This document shows positions 54,431-62,578 of a DNA stretch of 64,000 bases, one piece after another (the stretch's first letter is position 1; each line of letters opens with the position of its first letter). Under the pieces are notes generated by a model, which was not told where the DNA came from, searched no databases, and saw only the letters and a list, made by a program, of their open reading frames with translations. A program made the translations under genes and the position numbers. This stretch comes from GCA-2711565 sp963664245 (GTDB taxonomy: Bacteria; Bacteroidota; Bacteroidia; Bacteroidales; GCA-2711565), in the NCBI GenBank assembly GCA_963664245.1, contig OY760934.1, positions 3,038,001 to 3,102,000 of the forward strand. Reading direction: 5' to 3'.

Positions 54431-54446
54431 TTGACTAATCAGTTAA
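54431..54446. promoter_or_regulatory. Candidate TetR-type operator of the export operon
   Basis: TTGACTAATCAGTTAA matches its own reverse complement at 12 of 16 positions. It lies 29 nt upstream of the -7 box, at the -33 region, where a repressor would block RNA polymerase. No regulator gene is adjacent, so the binder is unknown. Confidence 0.45.
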
Positions 54447-54575
54447 ATTTTTAGACGAATGATTTTTTTCATTGTTACATATTTAGACAATAAAATCCAG
54501 AAGAACTTGTGGCTTGTTATAAAATTTTATTCACTTTTTTATTTGTGGGAATTAAACAGAATACCGATTGGTTTT

Positions 54576-55334
54576 TTAAAGAGGGATGTTCTTGAGAACT
54601 AACAAAGCCCCGGCAAAAAACAAGATGATGAAAATATAAGCCCCGAATTTTTCTTTCTTTATTTTTTTATTCAGCAAGGAACCCAAGAAAATTGCAATAA
54701 GGATTACAGGCAGCACATAAATGTAGCTCATAATGACTTTTTGGGTCCATAAACCACTAACAAAATGCCCAATGGAAATCATAAAACCGGTAGGTAGAAA
54801 ATAGCCCTGCATGGTTGCCCGGAATGTTTGCGGATCCCATCGGCGAAAAGCACTGTAAACTACAATAGGAAAGCCATTGGTGTTGTATGCTCCTCCTAAA
54901 ATCCCCGAAATAAATCCGAAAATAAAAGCAGGTTTGTCGTTTTTTAAGAAGAAGAGTTTTGGTTTAAATAGGTTGAATAACGAAAAAAGGACGATTATGC
55001 TTCCTAAAATAATTTTTAAAATGCTGTCGTAGTTTCCCTTCAAGAAATAAATACCTATAGGAATTCCAATAAAAGCTGTAATAATTAAAACAATCACATC
55101 TTTGATTTTTACCCTTCGCCATTCTTTATATAAAATTAACGATGAATAGGTAATTGCGCACAGTCCCAGCAAAGGGGTTGCAATATCCAAATCCATAAAA
55201 AGAGCCAATAATGGCATGGCAATCATGGCATCGCCAAAACCAAAGGTTGACCGGATTAGTGCCGAGAAAAAGATGACTAGTATGGTGAAAACCAAGATAA
55301 AATCCATGCCTAAATTTTTCCTAAAAATAGGCAA
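54576..55334 (-). CDS. TauE/SafE-family (sulfite exporter-like) membrane permease
   Basis: 252 residues with about eight membrane segments. It opens with VFTILVIFFSALIRSTFGFGDAMIAMPLLALF, a TauE/SafE signature, and the second-half repeat is FIFGFISGILGGAYNTNGFPIVVYSAFRRW. The family exports sulfite, sulfoacetate or related anions; the substrate here is not known. The start may be Met10 (55307; MDFILVFTIL), because the first nine residues (MPIFRKNLG) are not hydrophobic. Neighbours give no functional hint. Confidence 0.85.
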   Translation of the reverse strand: MPIFRKNLGMDFILVFTILVIFFSALIRSTFGFGDAMIAMPLLALFMDLDIATPLLGLCAITYSSLILYKEWRRVKIKDVIVLIITAFIGIPIGIYFLKGNYDSILKIILGSIIVLFSLFNLFKPKLFFLKNDKPAFIFGFISGILGGAYNTNGFPIVVYSAFRRWDPQTFRATMQGYFLPTGFMISIGHFVSGLWTQKVIMSYIYVLPVILIAIFLGSLLNKKIKKEKFGAYIFIILFFAGALLVLKNIPL

Positions 55335-55385
55335 TATTTTTATCTGTTTATATCATTACATAAGTTGAAATTTTAAATAATCAAC

Positions 55386-56276
55386 TCAGTTACTTTTTAT
55401 AAATGTATGGTTGTGATTGAGTTGCTCAATAAGATAACCTTTTTTGATAAGTTGTATTAAAAGTCCGTCCTCGCCGTACAGATGCATGGTTCCCACCATG
55501 ATGAACTCGGTTTCGGGCGTGTTAAGAAAGTCTTCAATTTTTTCCATCCAGGCGTTGTTTCTTTCCAAAAGAAGTGAGGCATACATTTCAGGATATTTTT
55601 CTTTCATTTCTTTATTTTGTTCGGCAAACAAATCTTTTTCGCCGGTACGCCAGTTATTAATCATTTCTTCAAACTCGGCTTGGATGTTTCCCATTTCTTC
55701 AATAGAATAAAGCACGAACTCATTTTCTTTTCCTTCCCCTATATTGACGAGCTTGTCAATTTGGCTTTCAATACTTTCAAGAAAATCTATTTGTTTGCCA
55801 TCCGTTTCTCCTTTTTTGTAATAAAATTTATCAACGCCGGTTGAGGAAATACCTAAATGACTAAGTTTTTTGACAGTTAAAAAAATTACGGCCATGGAAG
55901 GCTTAAAGCTGTTCATGCTTTCAATGTCAAGATTAGCTGATTCAAATTCTTTTTTCAAGGCTTCGTAAGCTTCTTCGTTTAGTACATTTTTCAGGGTGTT
56001 TCCATCCGTATACCTAGCTTTTAGAGCTAGTTGCATTTGCATGCTCTGATCCTCCTCAAGCTTTTTTATGTCAGCTTCAAAAACCAGTACGTCAGATTTC
56101 AAATAGGCTTTTTCGTATTCTAATGGTAAGGGGTAATCAGACGTACGTAAAATGTGGATAGTTCCACCTAAATATAAAGTGGTTCCATTTCCTGTTACTT
56201 TCCAAACAGAGCTTTGCGCCCATGAAAACGAGGTAATAAAAAGAACCAGTCCAGTAATTAAAAGTGTTTTTTTCAT
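55386..56276 (-). CDS. TraB/GumN-family exported protein
   Basis: 296 residues with a signal peptide (LLITGLVLFITSFSWAQ). Family motifs are LYLGGTIHILRTSDYPLP (Gly-Gly-T-x-H, about 34-51) at the start and EFIMVGTMHLYGEDGLL (Gly-x-x-H) near the C-terminus, with helical charged stretches between. Members are related to the Tiki-type metalloproteases, whose two GxxH and Glu motifs bind metal, so a periplasmic metal-dependent hydrolase is plausible. Length normal. Single gene. Confidence 0.85.
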   Translation of the reverse strand: MKKTLLITGLVLFITSFSWAQSSVWKVTGNGTTLYLGGTIHILRTSDYPLPLEYEKAYLKSDVLVFEADIKKLEEDQSMQMQLALKARYTDGNTLKNVLNEEAYEALKKEFESANLDIESMNSFKPSMAVIFLTVKKLSHLGISSTGVDKFYYKKGETDGKQIDFLESIESQIDKLVNIGEGKENEFVLYSIEEMGNIQAEFEEMINNWRTGEKDLFAEQNKEMKEKYPEMYASLLLERNNAWMEKIEDFLNTPETEFIMVGTMHLYGEDGLLIQLIKKGYLIEQLNHNHTFIKSN

Positions 56277-56407
56277 GATTTTTAGTTTTTAAAAATAGAG
56301 GTGATAAACATACTAAAAATTTGATAGTGCTTATCCTAAATAAACCTAAAATGTTTTATCTGTTTATGCAAGAAAAATTTTGATAAAATTATTACTCTCA
56401 AGATATA

Positions 56408-57886
56408 CTAGTTCTCGAAAAAGTGAACAACATATTTTTTTTCTTTTCTTATGTAATAGCCAAACAGAAAATTGTTTTCTATTTTGAAAACGGTTTCGGT
56501 ATTGTAATTAATGTCTTTTAATGATAGTTCATCTGCAAATTTTTTGATTTTCTTGTAAATGTTTTCTTTTGGAGTTCCTTGAATGTGTTCAAGGCTTTTA
56601 GGGTTTAATAAAGTTTTAAAATAAACAGCCCGGCTCATTCCTGATGCGTAATAACTATCCATGTACGGGTTGTAATTATAATAATAAATAGTTCGCCCTG
56701 AACTTGTAGTTGATGCAGCCATGCCTCCTGCTATTATTCCAAGCACTCCGGCTGCGATTAATTGTTTCCCGTCCGCAACAAGTCGATGACTGCCTATTGT
56801 TAATTCTAAAAAATCCGGGTATTTATAAGCAGAAACCCCCAGGTTACTATTTCCTATTTTTCTCCAAAACTCATTCATTTTTTCTACCTCTTTTTCTTTA
56901 TCTTTAGAAAATGATGAGCCGGATTGCATTAAAGGTGTGTTTTTGAAATTAATATCTTCGCTTGCTGAAACCGAATAAGTTTTAATAATGCTGTCTTGTA
57001 AAATATTTTTTATATTTAAAGTTAGCCCATTTTTACACCCTGTTATTTGGTATAGATGATTTTTATATAAGTAAGAATTTGATTTTGGATTGTCAAAACA
57101 GTTATTTTTTGATGTTTGTAGAAATTCTTTGCTTTCATAACTAAAGTTAATTAAATCAATATCTAATAAAATTGTTTTTTGTGGTTCATTGTCGATAGTG
57201 ATATACAGATGATTATTATATGTGTATAATTTATTTGGTTTTGAAGTAACATCAATTTCATTAAAGTCATCCATTTCCAGCTTATGAATTTTAAATCCTT
57301 CTTTTGTTCTTAGAACGTTATATAATTCAGTCTCAAAAGAGTTTTCCCGAAAAGGTTGAGATGAAAAATCAAGTTCTTCGGTGTGCGTTATGTCTTTTCC
57401 CTCAAAAACGTACATTTTCAATTTAGAAGTTCTTTTTACTATGCTAAGAATATAAAACTTGTTATTATACGAAAAAGATTCTAAATACTTTTCTTTTTTG
57501 AGTTTTATGGGATCAACCGTATTTTCTGCATTTCCATTCTCTAAATCAAGGCTTTTAATGTAAAAACTAGTTTTATTATTATTTGAGAAAAACAAATGGT
57601 AATTTGTGTTCTGAATACTAACCCCAAGTAATTTTTTACAAAAAGGGTCGGCTGGTCGTAAGCATGTTTTTGCATTCGTTAATTTAAATTGTTTGTCAAT
57701 AAGTAGTCCTGTAATATTTTCATTGTCGAGTAAAAATAATGCAAAAAGATTGTTCTCGTAATTATAAACAGGAAGTACATCTCTCTGTGCTCCTTTTAGA
57801 TGAATTTCTTTTTCAAAAACAATATCTTGTCCATAACTAAATACAATTATTGTCAAAAACAAAAAAACGAATTGGATTTTTCTCAT
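56408..57886 (-). CDS. Exported protein of unknown function
   Basis: 492 residues. Signal peptide FVFLFLTIIVFSYGQ. The first ~300 residues alternate short beta strands in a way that suggests a propeller (YNYENNLFALFLLDNEN, FSYNNKFYILSIVKR, YTYNNHLYITIDN, SYLYKNHLYQITG). A Gly/Ala-rich hydrophobic stretch near 375-395 (GKQLIAAGVLGIIAGGMAA) is followed by a Tyr-rich part (TIYYYNYNPYMDSYYAS). I do not recognise a family. It precedes the dnaX side in opposite transcription order with no link evident. Confidence 0.7.
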   Translation of the reverse strand: MRKIQFVFLFLTIIVFSYGQDIVFEKEIHLKGAQRDVLPVYNYENNLFALFLLDNENITGLLIDKQFKLTNAKTCLRPADPFCKKLLGVSIQNTNYHLFFSNNNKTSFYIKSLDLENGNAENTVDPIKLKKEKYLESFSYNNKFYILSIVKRTSKLKMYVFEGKDITHTEELDFSSQPFRENSFETELYNVLRTKEGFKIHKLEMDDFNEIDVTSKPNKLYTYNNHLYITIDNEPQKTILLDIDLINFSYESKEFLQTSKNNCFDNPKSNSYLYKNHLYQITGCKNGLTLNIKNILQDSIIKTYSVSASEDINFKNTPLMQSGSSFSKDKEKEVEKMNEFWRKIGNSNLGVSAYKYPDFLELTIGSHRLVADGKQLIAAGVLGIIAGGMAASTTSSGRTIYYYNYNPYMDSYYASGMSRAVYFKTLLNPKSLEHIQGTPKENIYKKIKKFADELSLKDINYNTETVFKIENNFLFGYYIRKEKKYVVHFFEN

Positions 57887-58017
57887 AGGTCAAATATTTA
57901 ATAATCAATTAATAAATTAGCTTAATTAATATTGGGGAGTATATCAATTAAATTTACAGGGTAAATATCTAAAAAATATATTTATGATAAAAATAAATTT
58001 TGAAAAATAAGTAGTTC

Positions 58018-58146
58018 TTACCTTTTACAACAATAACGGTTTTTTAAAATTTCAATGTCTTTATCAGCAACCCGGTTTCCCTTAGGCTTAATTTCTTTCT
58101 TTGCCGGTTTTTGTTTTATTTTAAAAAGACTTTTGAGTTTCTTCAT
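58018..58146 (-). CDS. Small basic protein ORF behind dnaX
   Basis: A frame of 42 residues starts with ATG 17 nt after the dnaX stop codon, on the same strand. It reads MKKLKSLFKIKQKPAKK... and ends NRYCCKR. It is very Lys-rich, with a Cys-Cys pair near the end. Its position in the dnaX transcript supports it, but no ribosome-binding or family evidence does, so it may be chance. Confidence 0.4.
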   Translation of the reverse strand: MKKLKSLFKIKQKPAKKEIKPKGNRVADKDIEILKNRYCCKR

Positions 58147-58163
58147 GACTAACTATCTTCCGT

Positions 58164-59927
58164 TTAAAAGTCAATTTCAAGATCCAGTTTATTTTTGAAA
58201 TTTAAAATTTCCGGGTTCTTCTCAACCATTTTCTGGAATTTTTCTTTATCGGTATAAGCAATGCTTTTTTCCTGTTTTTCGACCACCACCGGTTTTAACA
58301 CAATTTTGTGGTTCTTTAATTTGCTTTTTAAATGCCCTTGTAAATCGGCAATGTTAATCTGGTCGTTGGCAATGATCTTATTGTCTATCTTAAATTCGAC
58401 CAAGAAATTATCTTTCAGAACCGGTTTGTATTTAAGCAGGGCAGAGCTGAATCCGGGCATACTTGATTTAAGTGAGTTTAGATAAATGGTCCACACCTGA
58501 TCCAGTTGTTCCTGATCAAAATTTTGTGCTTCCTTGTTAAGCGCTTTCTCCTGCTCAATTTCGATTTTCGATTTTTCTTTTTCCTTTTTTGTAAAGTCTT
58601 TGATTGAAAAAGAAGAAGGTATTTTGCTTGCAGTTTTAGCGATGTTGTTTTCTTGGGGTTCTTCAGGCGTTTCCGGTTTTTCGTATTTCGGAAGGGGTTC
58701 TTCAACTTTTGTTTCCGTTGCGGGTTCAACGGGAGCTGGTTTTTCCGAAGCTTGTTTTGCTACGGGTGCTTGGGTTTCGGGTTTTGGGGTTTCCTTTGGA
58801 GTTAGTTTAATCGGGTCGTTTTTTTTTTCGGAGCCTTCTCCCATGGAACACATCTGCATTAGGCTCAACTCCAGGTGCAGGCGTTTGTTGTTGCTGCTTT
58901 TGTATGAGATGTCGCATTTGTTGTTAATGTTCAGGGCCGATAGCAAAAACGGGTTGGAACAGCTTTGTGCCTGTTGCCCGTATTTTTCACGGATATTTTC
59001 CCCAACCTCTAACAATTTTAGGGTTTCCGGGTTTTTGCAAACCAAAAGGTTGCGGAGGTGTTCGCCCATGCCAATAATAAAATGTTGTCCATCAAAACCA
59101 TTGTCAATAATTTCGTTGATAAGGAGCAGGCATTGTGTAATATCTTTATTTTGGATGGCTTCGATAATGCGGAAATAATAATCGTAATCGAGCACATTCA
59201 GGTTTTCGATTACATTTTTATAGGTAACGTTTCCGCCCGAAAAACTTACGATCTGGTCAAAAATCGACAGGGCATCACGAAGTGCACCATCAGCTTTTTG
59301 GGCAATGATGTGCAAAGCGTCGGGTTCGGCAGTTACGCCTTCGTTTTGTGCAATGTATTGGAGGTGTTTAGCGATGTCGTCAATCCCGATTCGTTTAAAG
59401 TCAAAAATCTGGCAGCGCGATAAAATAGTGGGAATGATTTTATGTTTTTCGGTGGTGGCCAGTATAAATTTTGCGTAGGCCGGGGGTTCCTCCAACGTTT
59501 TTAAAAAGGCGTTGAAAGCTGCCGAAGATAACATGTGAACCTCATCAATAATGTACACCTTGTATTTCCCAACTTGTGGCGGAATCCGAACCTGTTCCAC
59601 GAGGTTCCGTATGTCTTCCACCGAATTATTTGAAGCGGCATCCAACTCGTGAATATTAAACGAAGCAGAGTTGTTAAAAGAGGTACAGGATTCACACTCA
59701 TCACAAGCCTCGATGTTGTCCTTAAGGTTCATGCAGTTGATGGTTTTGGCGAGAATACGGGCGCAGGTTGTTTTACCAACTCCCCGGGGGCCGCAAAATA
59801 AAAATGCCTGGGCTAAATGATTGTTCCTGATCGCGTTTTTTAAGGTGGAGGTAATTGATCGTTGCCCCACAACCGTATCAAAAGTTACCGGACGGTATTT
59901 CCTTGCCGAAACCACAAAATTTTCCAT
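58164..59927 (-). CDS. dnaX: DNA polymerase III subunit gamma/tau
   Basis: 587 residues; the clamp-loader ATPase of the replisome. Walker A is FCGPRGVGKTTCARIL (about 44-59), the zinc module has CMNLKDNIEACDECESC (about 64-80), and YIIDEVHMLS (about 115-124) is Walker B. The sensor-1 region is FILATTEKHKIIPTILSRCQ. A Pro/Glu/Lys-rich linker (about 375-460) leads to a C-terminal tau-like domain. The mRNA has the slippery heptamer A AAA AAG in frame at 58590-58584 (codons 446-448). A -1 shift there would end at a TGA about ten codons later, giving a ~457-residue gamma-like product. Confidence 0.95.
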   Translation of the reverse strand: MENFVVSARKYRPVTFDTVVGQRSITSTLKNAIRNNHLAQAFLFCGPRGVGKTTCARILAKTINCMNLKDNIEACDECESCTSFNNSASFNIHELDAASNNSVEDIRNLVEQVRIPPQVGKYKVYIIDEVHMLSSAAFNAFLKTLEEPPAYAKFILATTEKHKIIPTILSRCQIFDFKRIGIDDIAKHLQYIAQNEGVTAEPDALHIIAQKADGALRDALSIFDQIVSFSGGNVTYKNVIENLNVLDYDYYFRIIEAIQNKDITQCLLLINEIIDNGFDGQHFIIGMGEHLRNLLVCKNPETLKLLEVGENIREKYGQQAQSCSNPFLLSALNINNKCDISYKSSNNKRLHLELSLMQMCSMGEGSEKKNDPIKLTPKETPKPETQAPVAKQASEKPAPVEPATETKVEEPLPKYEKPETPEEPQENNIAKTASKIPSSFSIKDFTKKEKEKSKIEIEQEKALNKEAQNFDQEQLDQVWTIYLNSLKSSMPGFSSALLKYKPVLKDNFLVEFKIDNKIIANDQINIADLQGHLKSKLKNHKIVLKPVVVEKQEKSIAYTDKEKFQKMVEKNPEILNFKNKLDLEIDF

Positions 59928-60122
59928 AAATCTTCCTAATAATTATATTTCAAAAGTAACAAACTTTTCAGCCAAACCCTTGCTGATTTTTTAAATATTT
60001 ATCTACAAACCAAAATAATGTTGAAGAGTTTGAGTGCAAAGATGGATGCTTTTTTAGTTTTTTTGTCCCTTAAAATTATAGATTTAAAAACGGATTTTTT
60101 TAACTTTATACAAAAACGACCC

Positions 60123-60533
60123 ATGCAAATATTCCCTTGGAAAGAAGACTACCTTATTTATGTTGATAAAATCGACCGTCAACATCAAAGACTGGTTGAA
60201 ATTCTGAACAACCTGGCTTCAGCAATGTCGCAAGGCAAAGGCAAAGGTGTTTTAGGTGAAACATTAAATGAACTGATCGATTACACAGTGTATCATTTTT
60301 CTGAAGAAGAAAAATATTTTGACCAGATCAATTATCCGGGTGCTGAAAAACACCGTAAAGAGCATCAGTTATTGATAGAGGATGTCTTAAAATTTAAAAC
60401 CAGTTATGAAGCAGGAAAAGTTGGTTTAACCATTGAGCTAATGAAGTATTTGAAAAACTGGGTGATTAACCATATTAACAATATCGATAAAGAATTAGGC
60501 CGATATTTGAGAAATTCGAGAAACCTTAATTGA
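60123..60533 (+). CDS. Bacteriohemerythrin
   Basis: 136 residues from the ATG at 60123, where MQIFPWKEDY starts the domain directly; the frame is open upstream to 60018 but that part does not look like protein of this family. All iron ligands are present: His in DRQHQRLVE, HFSEEEKYF (His and Glu), HRKEHQLL (two His), and HINNIDKELG (His and Asp). The di-iron four-helix bundle reversibly binds O2 and serves in oxygen delivery, storage or sensing. A single gene divergent from dnaX. Confidence 0.9.
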   Translation: MQIFPWKEDYLIYVDKIDRQHQRLVEILNNLASAMSQGKGKGVLGETLNELIDYTVYHFSEEEKYFDQINYPGAEKHRKEHQLLIEDVLKFKTSYEAGKVGLTIELMKYLKNWVINHINNIDKELGRYLRNSRNLN

Positions 60534-60602
60534 GAAATCGGTGTTAAAATTTAAAATGGAATTGTATTTTTATCTCATCCTGTTTTATTTGGCACTTTTT
60601 TA

Positions 60603-60610
60603 TACATTTG
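60603..60610 (+). promoter_or_regulatory. -7 box of the uracil phosphoribosyltransferase-like gene
   Basis: TACATTTG, exact TAnnTTTG match, 22 nt before the ATG at 60633; this decides against the TTG at 60612 as start. Confidence 0.5.
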
Positions 60611-60632
60611 TTTGTTGTCCAAATTAAGGCTT

Positions 60633-61289
60633 ATGGTATACAATCTTGGAATTGAAAATAGTTTACTGAACCAGTATATTTCGGAACTCCGGGATATTAA
60701 TATCCAAAAGGATCGTCTGCGTTTTCGCAGGAATCTGGAGCGGCTGGGCGAAATTTTTGCTTACGAGATTAGCAAAAAAATGGATTATTACGAAGAAGAG
60801 GTGATTTCTCCGCTGGGTGTTGCTAACATAAATCTATTGAAATCGCAACCGGTCTTGGCCACTATTTTTAGGGCCGGATTGCCCATGCACCAGGGCATGT
60901 TAAACTATTTCGATCATGCCGACAATGCTTTTATTTCGGCGTATCGCAAATATGAAGAAAACGAAAAATTTGACATCCGGATCGAATACGCTTCCAGCCC
61001 CGATTTGAAAAGCCGTGTATTAATTATTTCGGATGTAATGTTGGCTACGGGTTCGTCTGTAGTTATGGCATATAATGAGCTGCTTACTTACGGAACCCCG
61101 GCTCATACACATATTGTCTCTGTTGTTGCAAGTACCGAGGGGGTTGAAAAGCTTCGGAAAAAATTACCGGCAAAAAATATCAGTATCTGGGTAGGAGCCA
61201 TAGACGACGAATTAACCGCTAAGTCATACATTGTCCCGGGATTGGGCGATGCCGGAGATTTGGCTTACGGATCAAAAAACGATAAATAA
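60633..61289 (+). CDS. upp: Uracil phosphoribosyltransferase-like protein
   Basis: 218 residues from the ATG at 60633 (MVYNLGIENSLL). The phosphoribosyltransferase fold carries the PRPP-binding segment VLIISDVMLATGSS (about 130-143) and ATIFRAGLPMHQGML as the flexible-loop region with the conserved Arg-Ala-Gly. The C-terminal uracil-contact motif is AKSYIVPGLGDAGDLAYG. Converts uracil and PRPP to UMP in salvage. Length and motifs match the Bacteroidota Upp branch. Only one nucleotide separates it from the following permease gene. Confidence 0.88.
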   Translation: MVYNLGIENSLLNQYISELRDINIQKDRLRFRRNLERLGEIFAYEISKKMDYYEEEVISPLGVANINLLKSQPVLATIFRAGLPMHQGMLNYFDHADNAFISAYRKYEENEKFDIRIEYASSPDLKSRVLIISDVMLATGSSVVMAYNELLTYGTPAHTHIVSVVASTEGVEKLRKKLPAKNISIWVGAIDDELTAKSYIVPGLGDAGDLAYGSKNDK

Positions 61290-61290
61290 A

Positions 61291-62529
61291 ATGAACAACT
61301 TGGTTATAGAAAACATTCGAATATCATTGGAAGCTATCCGAAGCCACATGTTGCGGACGATTTTAACTGTGCTGATTATTGCCTTTGGAATTATGGCCCT
61401 GGTGGGGATTTTAACCGCAATCGAAGCCATCAAATATAATCTTACCGAAAACTTTGCCATGATGGGTGCTAACACTTTTACCGTGCGTAACCGTGAAATG
61501 AATATTACGTTTGGTGGGGGGCACCGTAACGAACGCTATGAATCAATTACTTACAAGCAAGCTTTGGAGTTTAAAGAACGGTTTAGCTTTCCGGCAAATT
61601 CTTGCATTTATACACAAGGAACCGGTATTGCAACCCTGAAATATGAATCGGAAAAAACCAATCCGAATATTTCGGTGATTGGTTCGGACGAAAATTACCT
61701 TTCCACCTCTGGATTGGAAATTGAAAAAGGCCGGAACTTCAATCAAAACGATTTGCTTAATAGTGCCAATGTAGTTATTATCGGGAGCGAAATTGCTACT
61801 AAATTATTTAAAGACGGGATAGATCCTGTGGATAAAATTATTTCGGTAGGCCCCGGGAAATACAAAGTGATTGGGGTGTTGAAAGAAAAAGGCTCCAGTT
61901 CAGGAATGAATTTCGACCGCCGTTGTATTTTACCGATTAATAATGTTCGTCAGTACTTTTCTCGCCCGAACATGAATTTTAGCATTAACGTGAGCGTAAA
62001 TAATTCGGAAGATTTAGAGCCTGCCATTGGCGAAGCAACCGGATTGTTCCGCAATATCAGGGGTGACCAGCTGGGCGAACCCGACACTTTCGGAATCGCA
62101 AAAAGTGACTCTATTGCTCAAATGCTTATCAGCTTGATGGGGCAGGTAACCCTGGCAGCTACTTTTATCGGCTTGATTACTTTGATGGGAGCAGCTATCG
62201 GCTTGATGAATATTATGCTGGTTTCGGTTACCGAGCGAACCCGTGAAATAGGCATCCGGAAATCGATGGGTGCCACAAAAAAAACGATTCGGAACCAATT
62301 TTTTGTAGAAGCTATTGTGATTGGGCAAATTGGTGGGTTGCTGGGAATTGTTTTAGGCATTTTGATTGGAAATATTTTAGCTTTGACCACCGGGGGAACT
62401 TTTATCATCCCTTGGATGTGGATTTTTGTGGGCGTTCTTCTTTGCTTCCTGGTTGCCATTGTTTCGGGCATCATTCCGGCGTATAAAGCAGCGAAACTTG
62501 ATCCTATCGAATCGTTGAGGTACGAGTAA
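61291..62529 (+). CDS. MacB/FtsX-type ABC transporter permease
   Basis: 412 residues from the ATG at 61291. One N-terminal membrane segment (TILTVLIIAFGIMALVGILTA) is followed by a periplasmic MacB_PCD domain of about 210 residues (MGANTFTVRNREMNI, then VIGSDENYLSTSGLEIEKGR). Three C-terminal membrane segments form the FtsX core (TLMGAAIGLMNIMLVSVTERTREIGIRKSMGATKKTI). It ends with PAYKAAKLDPIESLRYE, the normal MacB terminus. No ATPase gene is next to it, so the motor is encoded elsewhere. It starts 1 nt after upp. Confidence 0.88.
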   Translation: MNNLVIENIRISLEAIRSHMLRTILTVLIIAFGIMALVGILTAIEAIKYNLTENFAMMGANTFTVRNREMNITFGGGHRNERYESITYKQALEFKERFSFPANSCIYTQGTGIATLKYESEKTNPNISVIGSDENYLSTSGLEIEKGRNFNQNDLLNSANVVIIGSEIATKLFKDGIDPVDKIISVGPGKYKVIGVLKEKGSSSGMNFDRRCILPINNVRQYFSRPNMNFSINVSVNNSEDLEPAIGEATGLFRNIRGDQLGEPDTFGIAKSDSIAQMLISLMGQVTLAATFIGLITLMGAAIGLMNIMLVSVTERTREIGIRKSMGATKKTIRNQFFVEAIVIGQIGGLLGIVLGILIGNILALTTGGTFIIPWMWIFVGVLLCFLVAIVSGIIPAYKAAKLDPIESLRYE

Positions 62530-62578
62530 TATGATTCACCTCGGGTTCAAGCGAAAATGTATTTCCGTGTAAAATTTG

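Noticed and set aside
58478..58729. A small Lys/Arg-rich protein overlapping dnaX
   Set aside because: It is the +1 frame of the Lys/Glu/Pro-rich DnaX linker; its composition follows from that, and it is not the frame reached by a -1 shift.
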